Shown: in pieces, positions 5,143 to 5,441 of the stretch
Position numbering within the stretch: the stretch's first letter is position 1
How the letters are laid out: each line of letters begins with the position of its first letter
Assembly (NCBI GenBank): GCA_964599275.1
Contig: CAZRFK010000108.1
Coordinates: 1 to 5,441, forward strand
From: PUMD01 sp964599275
GTDB taxonomy: Bacteria > Bacillota > Sulfobacillia > SLMV01
Direction: 5' to 3'
DNA: 5,441 nt
Position numbers and translations under genes: made by a program
The notes under the pieces: generated by a model
The model's database searches: none
Told to the model about the DNA's origin: nothing
The model's input: the letters and a program-made list of their open reading frames with translations, nothing else

Positions 5143-5441
5143 GATAACATCCTTTCTTTTTAACGTGATAGTGCCGTACGCATGAAGTTGCTCAAGTAAG
5201 TTATTTCAAAAATCTCAGTCTCCGATTTGAGCTCGAAAAAGGACCCCAGGCTGTATGTGGCGCGGGAAGTCTCAAGCGTGTAAACTGAATACGATATGGA
5301 TTTGATTAGCGTTGAATTTATAGACTTGGTTTATCGTCTGATCCAGGGTTTCAGAGAATGAATTCATATTCACGGGGGGGGGGTGGATATTGTTTGTAGA
5401 TGTTTAAAAAAGATGTAAGGGTATAATTAAAAGAATATTTT
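5143..5441. other. Region without a supported gene at the right edge
   Basis: No frame on either strand gives a convincing protein here. The longest candidate is a 31-codon frame on the - strand (5272-5367) with no ribosome site. The stretch holds a run of ten G (5374-5383), a 10-bp palindrome ATGAATTCAT (5358-5367) and an exact TATAAT at 5422-5427 on the + strand without a -35 partner. A promoter for the leftward tRNA-editing gene must lie here or beyond the edge, but I see no convincing hexamer pair. The right end is AT-rich. Confidence 0.6.
5374..5383. repeat. Homopolymer run of ten G
   Basis: Ten consecutive G follow ATTCAC and precede TGGATATT. Tracts of this length are prone to slipped-strand changes in length and also to sequencing error. 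It is not inside any supported gene. It lies upstream of the leftward tRNA-editing gene by about 280 nt. Confidence 0.85.

Noticed and set aside
5272..5367. 31-codon - strand frame (begins MNSFSETLDQ) next to the G tract
   Set aside because: No ribosome site precedes it, the upstream bases are the C run, and no family is recognisable.
5091..5441. T-box or other tRNA-sensing leader upstream of the tRNA-editing gene
   Set aside because: I looked for the conserved T-box antiterminator sequence and a terminator hairpin on the - strand and found neither.

Overview
The window holds six protein genes and reads as bacterial chromosome. Strong Shine-Dalgarno sequences (GGAGG/GGAGGG), TTG starts, sigma70-like promoter hexamers and acidic proteins point to a bacterium. 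A low-GC, possibly halophilic anaerobe such as a Halanaerobiales-type Firmicute would fit, but this taxonomic guess is weak. No rRNA, tRNA, CRISPR array, insertion sequence or prophage signal is visible.

Left part (+ strand). The window opens inside a superfamily 1 helicase of the IGHMBP2/DNA2-NAM7 type; everything from motif II to the C-terminus is present. After about 220 nt without a convincing gene comes a secreted or membrane-anchored SIMPL-domain (DUF541) protein. A 13-bp perfect hairpin follows and separates it from the convergent genes to its right.

Middle part (- strand, read right to left). A compact three-gene operon encodes an ArsR/SmtB-family repressor with three cysteines, a permease of the ArsP_1/DUF318 (YraQ) family with a Cys-Ser-Cys motif, and a 75-residue thioredoxin-fold protein with a CPKC active site. 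The regulator stops 3 nt before the permease start. The promoter has a consensus TTGACA, followed directly by a 28-bp near-perfect palindrome that is the obvious ArsR operator. The most likely model is metalloid- or thiol-responsive derepression of an efflux permease with a dedicated redox partner. Arsenic or organoarsenic is the best guess for the substrate, but it is not proven by the sequence. The regulator appears to start at a rare ATT codon.

Right part (- strand). A full-length AlaX-L type alanyl-tRNA editing protein (editing domain, coiled coil, DHHA1 domain) lies upstream of the operon and starts at TTG. An 11-codon mini-ORF with its own Shine-Dalgarno precedes it. The last 300 nt appear non-coding and contain a run of ten G.

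The most noteworthy items are the operator/promoter architecture with the inferred ATT start, a second inverted repeat upstream of that promoter, and the coupling of a CSC permease to a CPxC thioredoxin. I found no strong evidence for an entirely new system.
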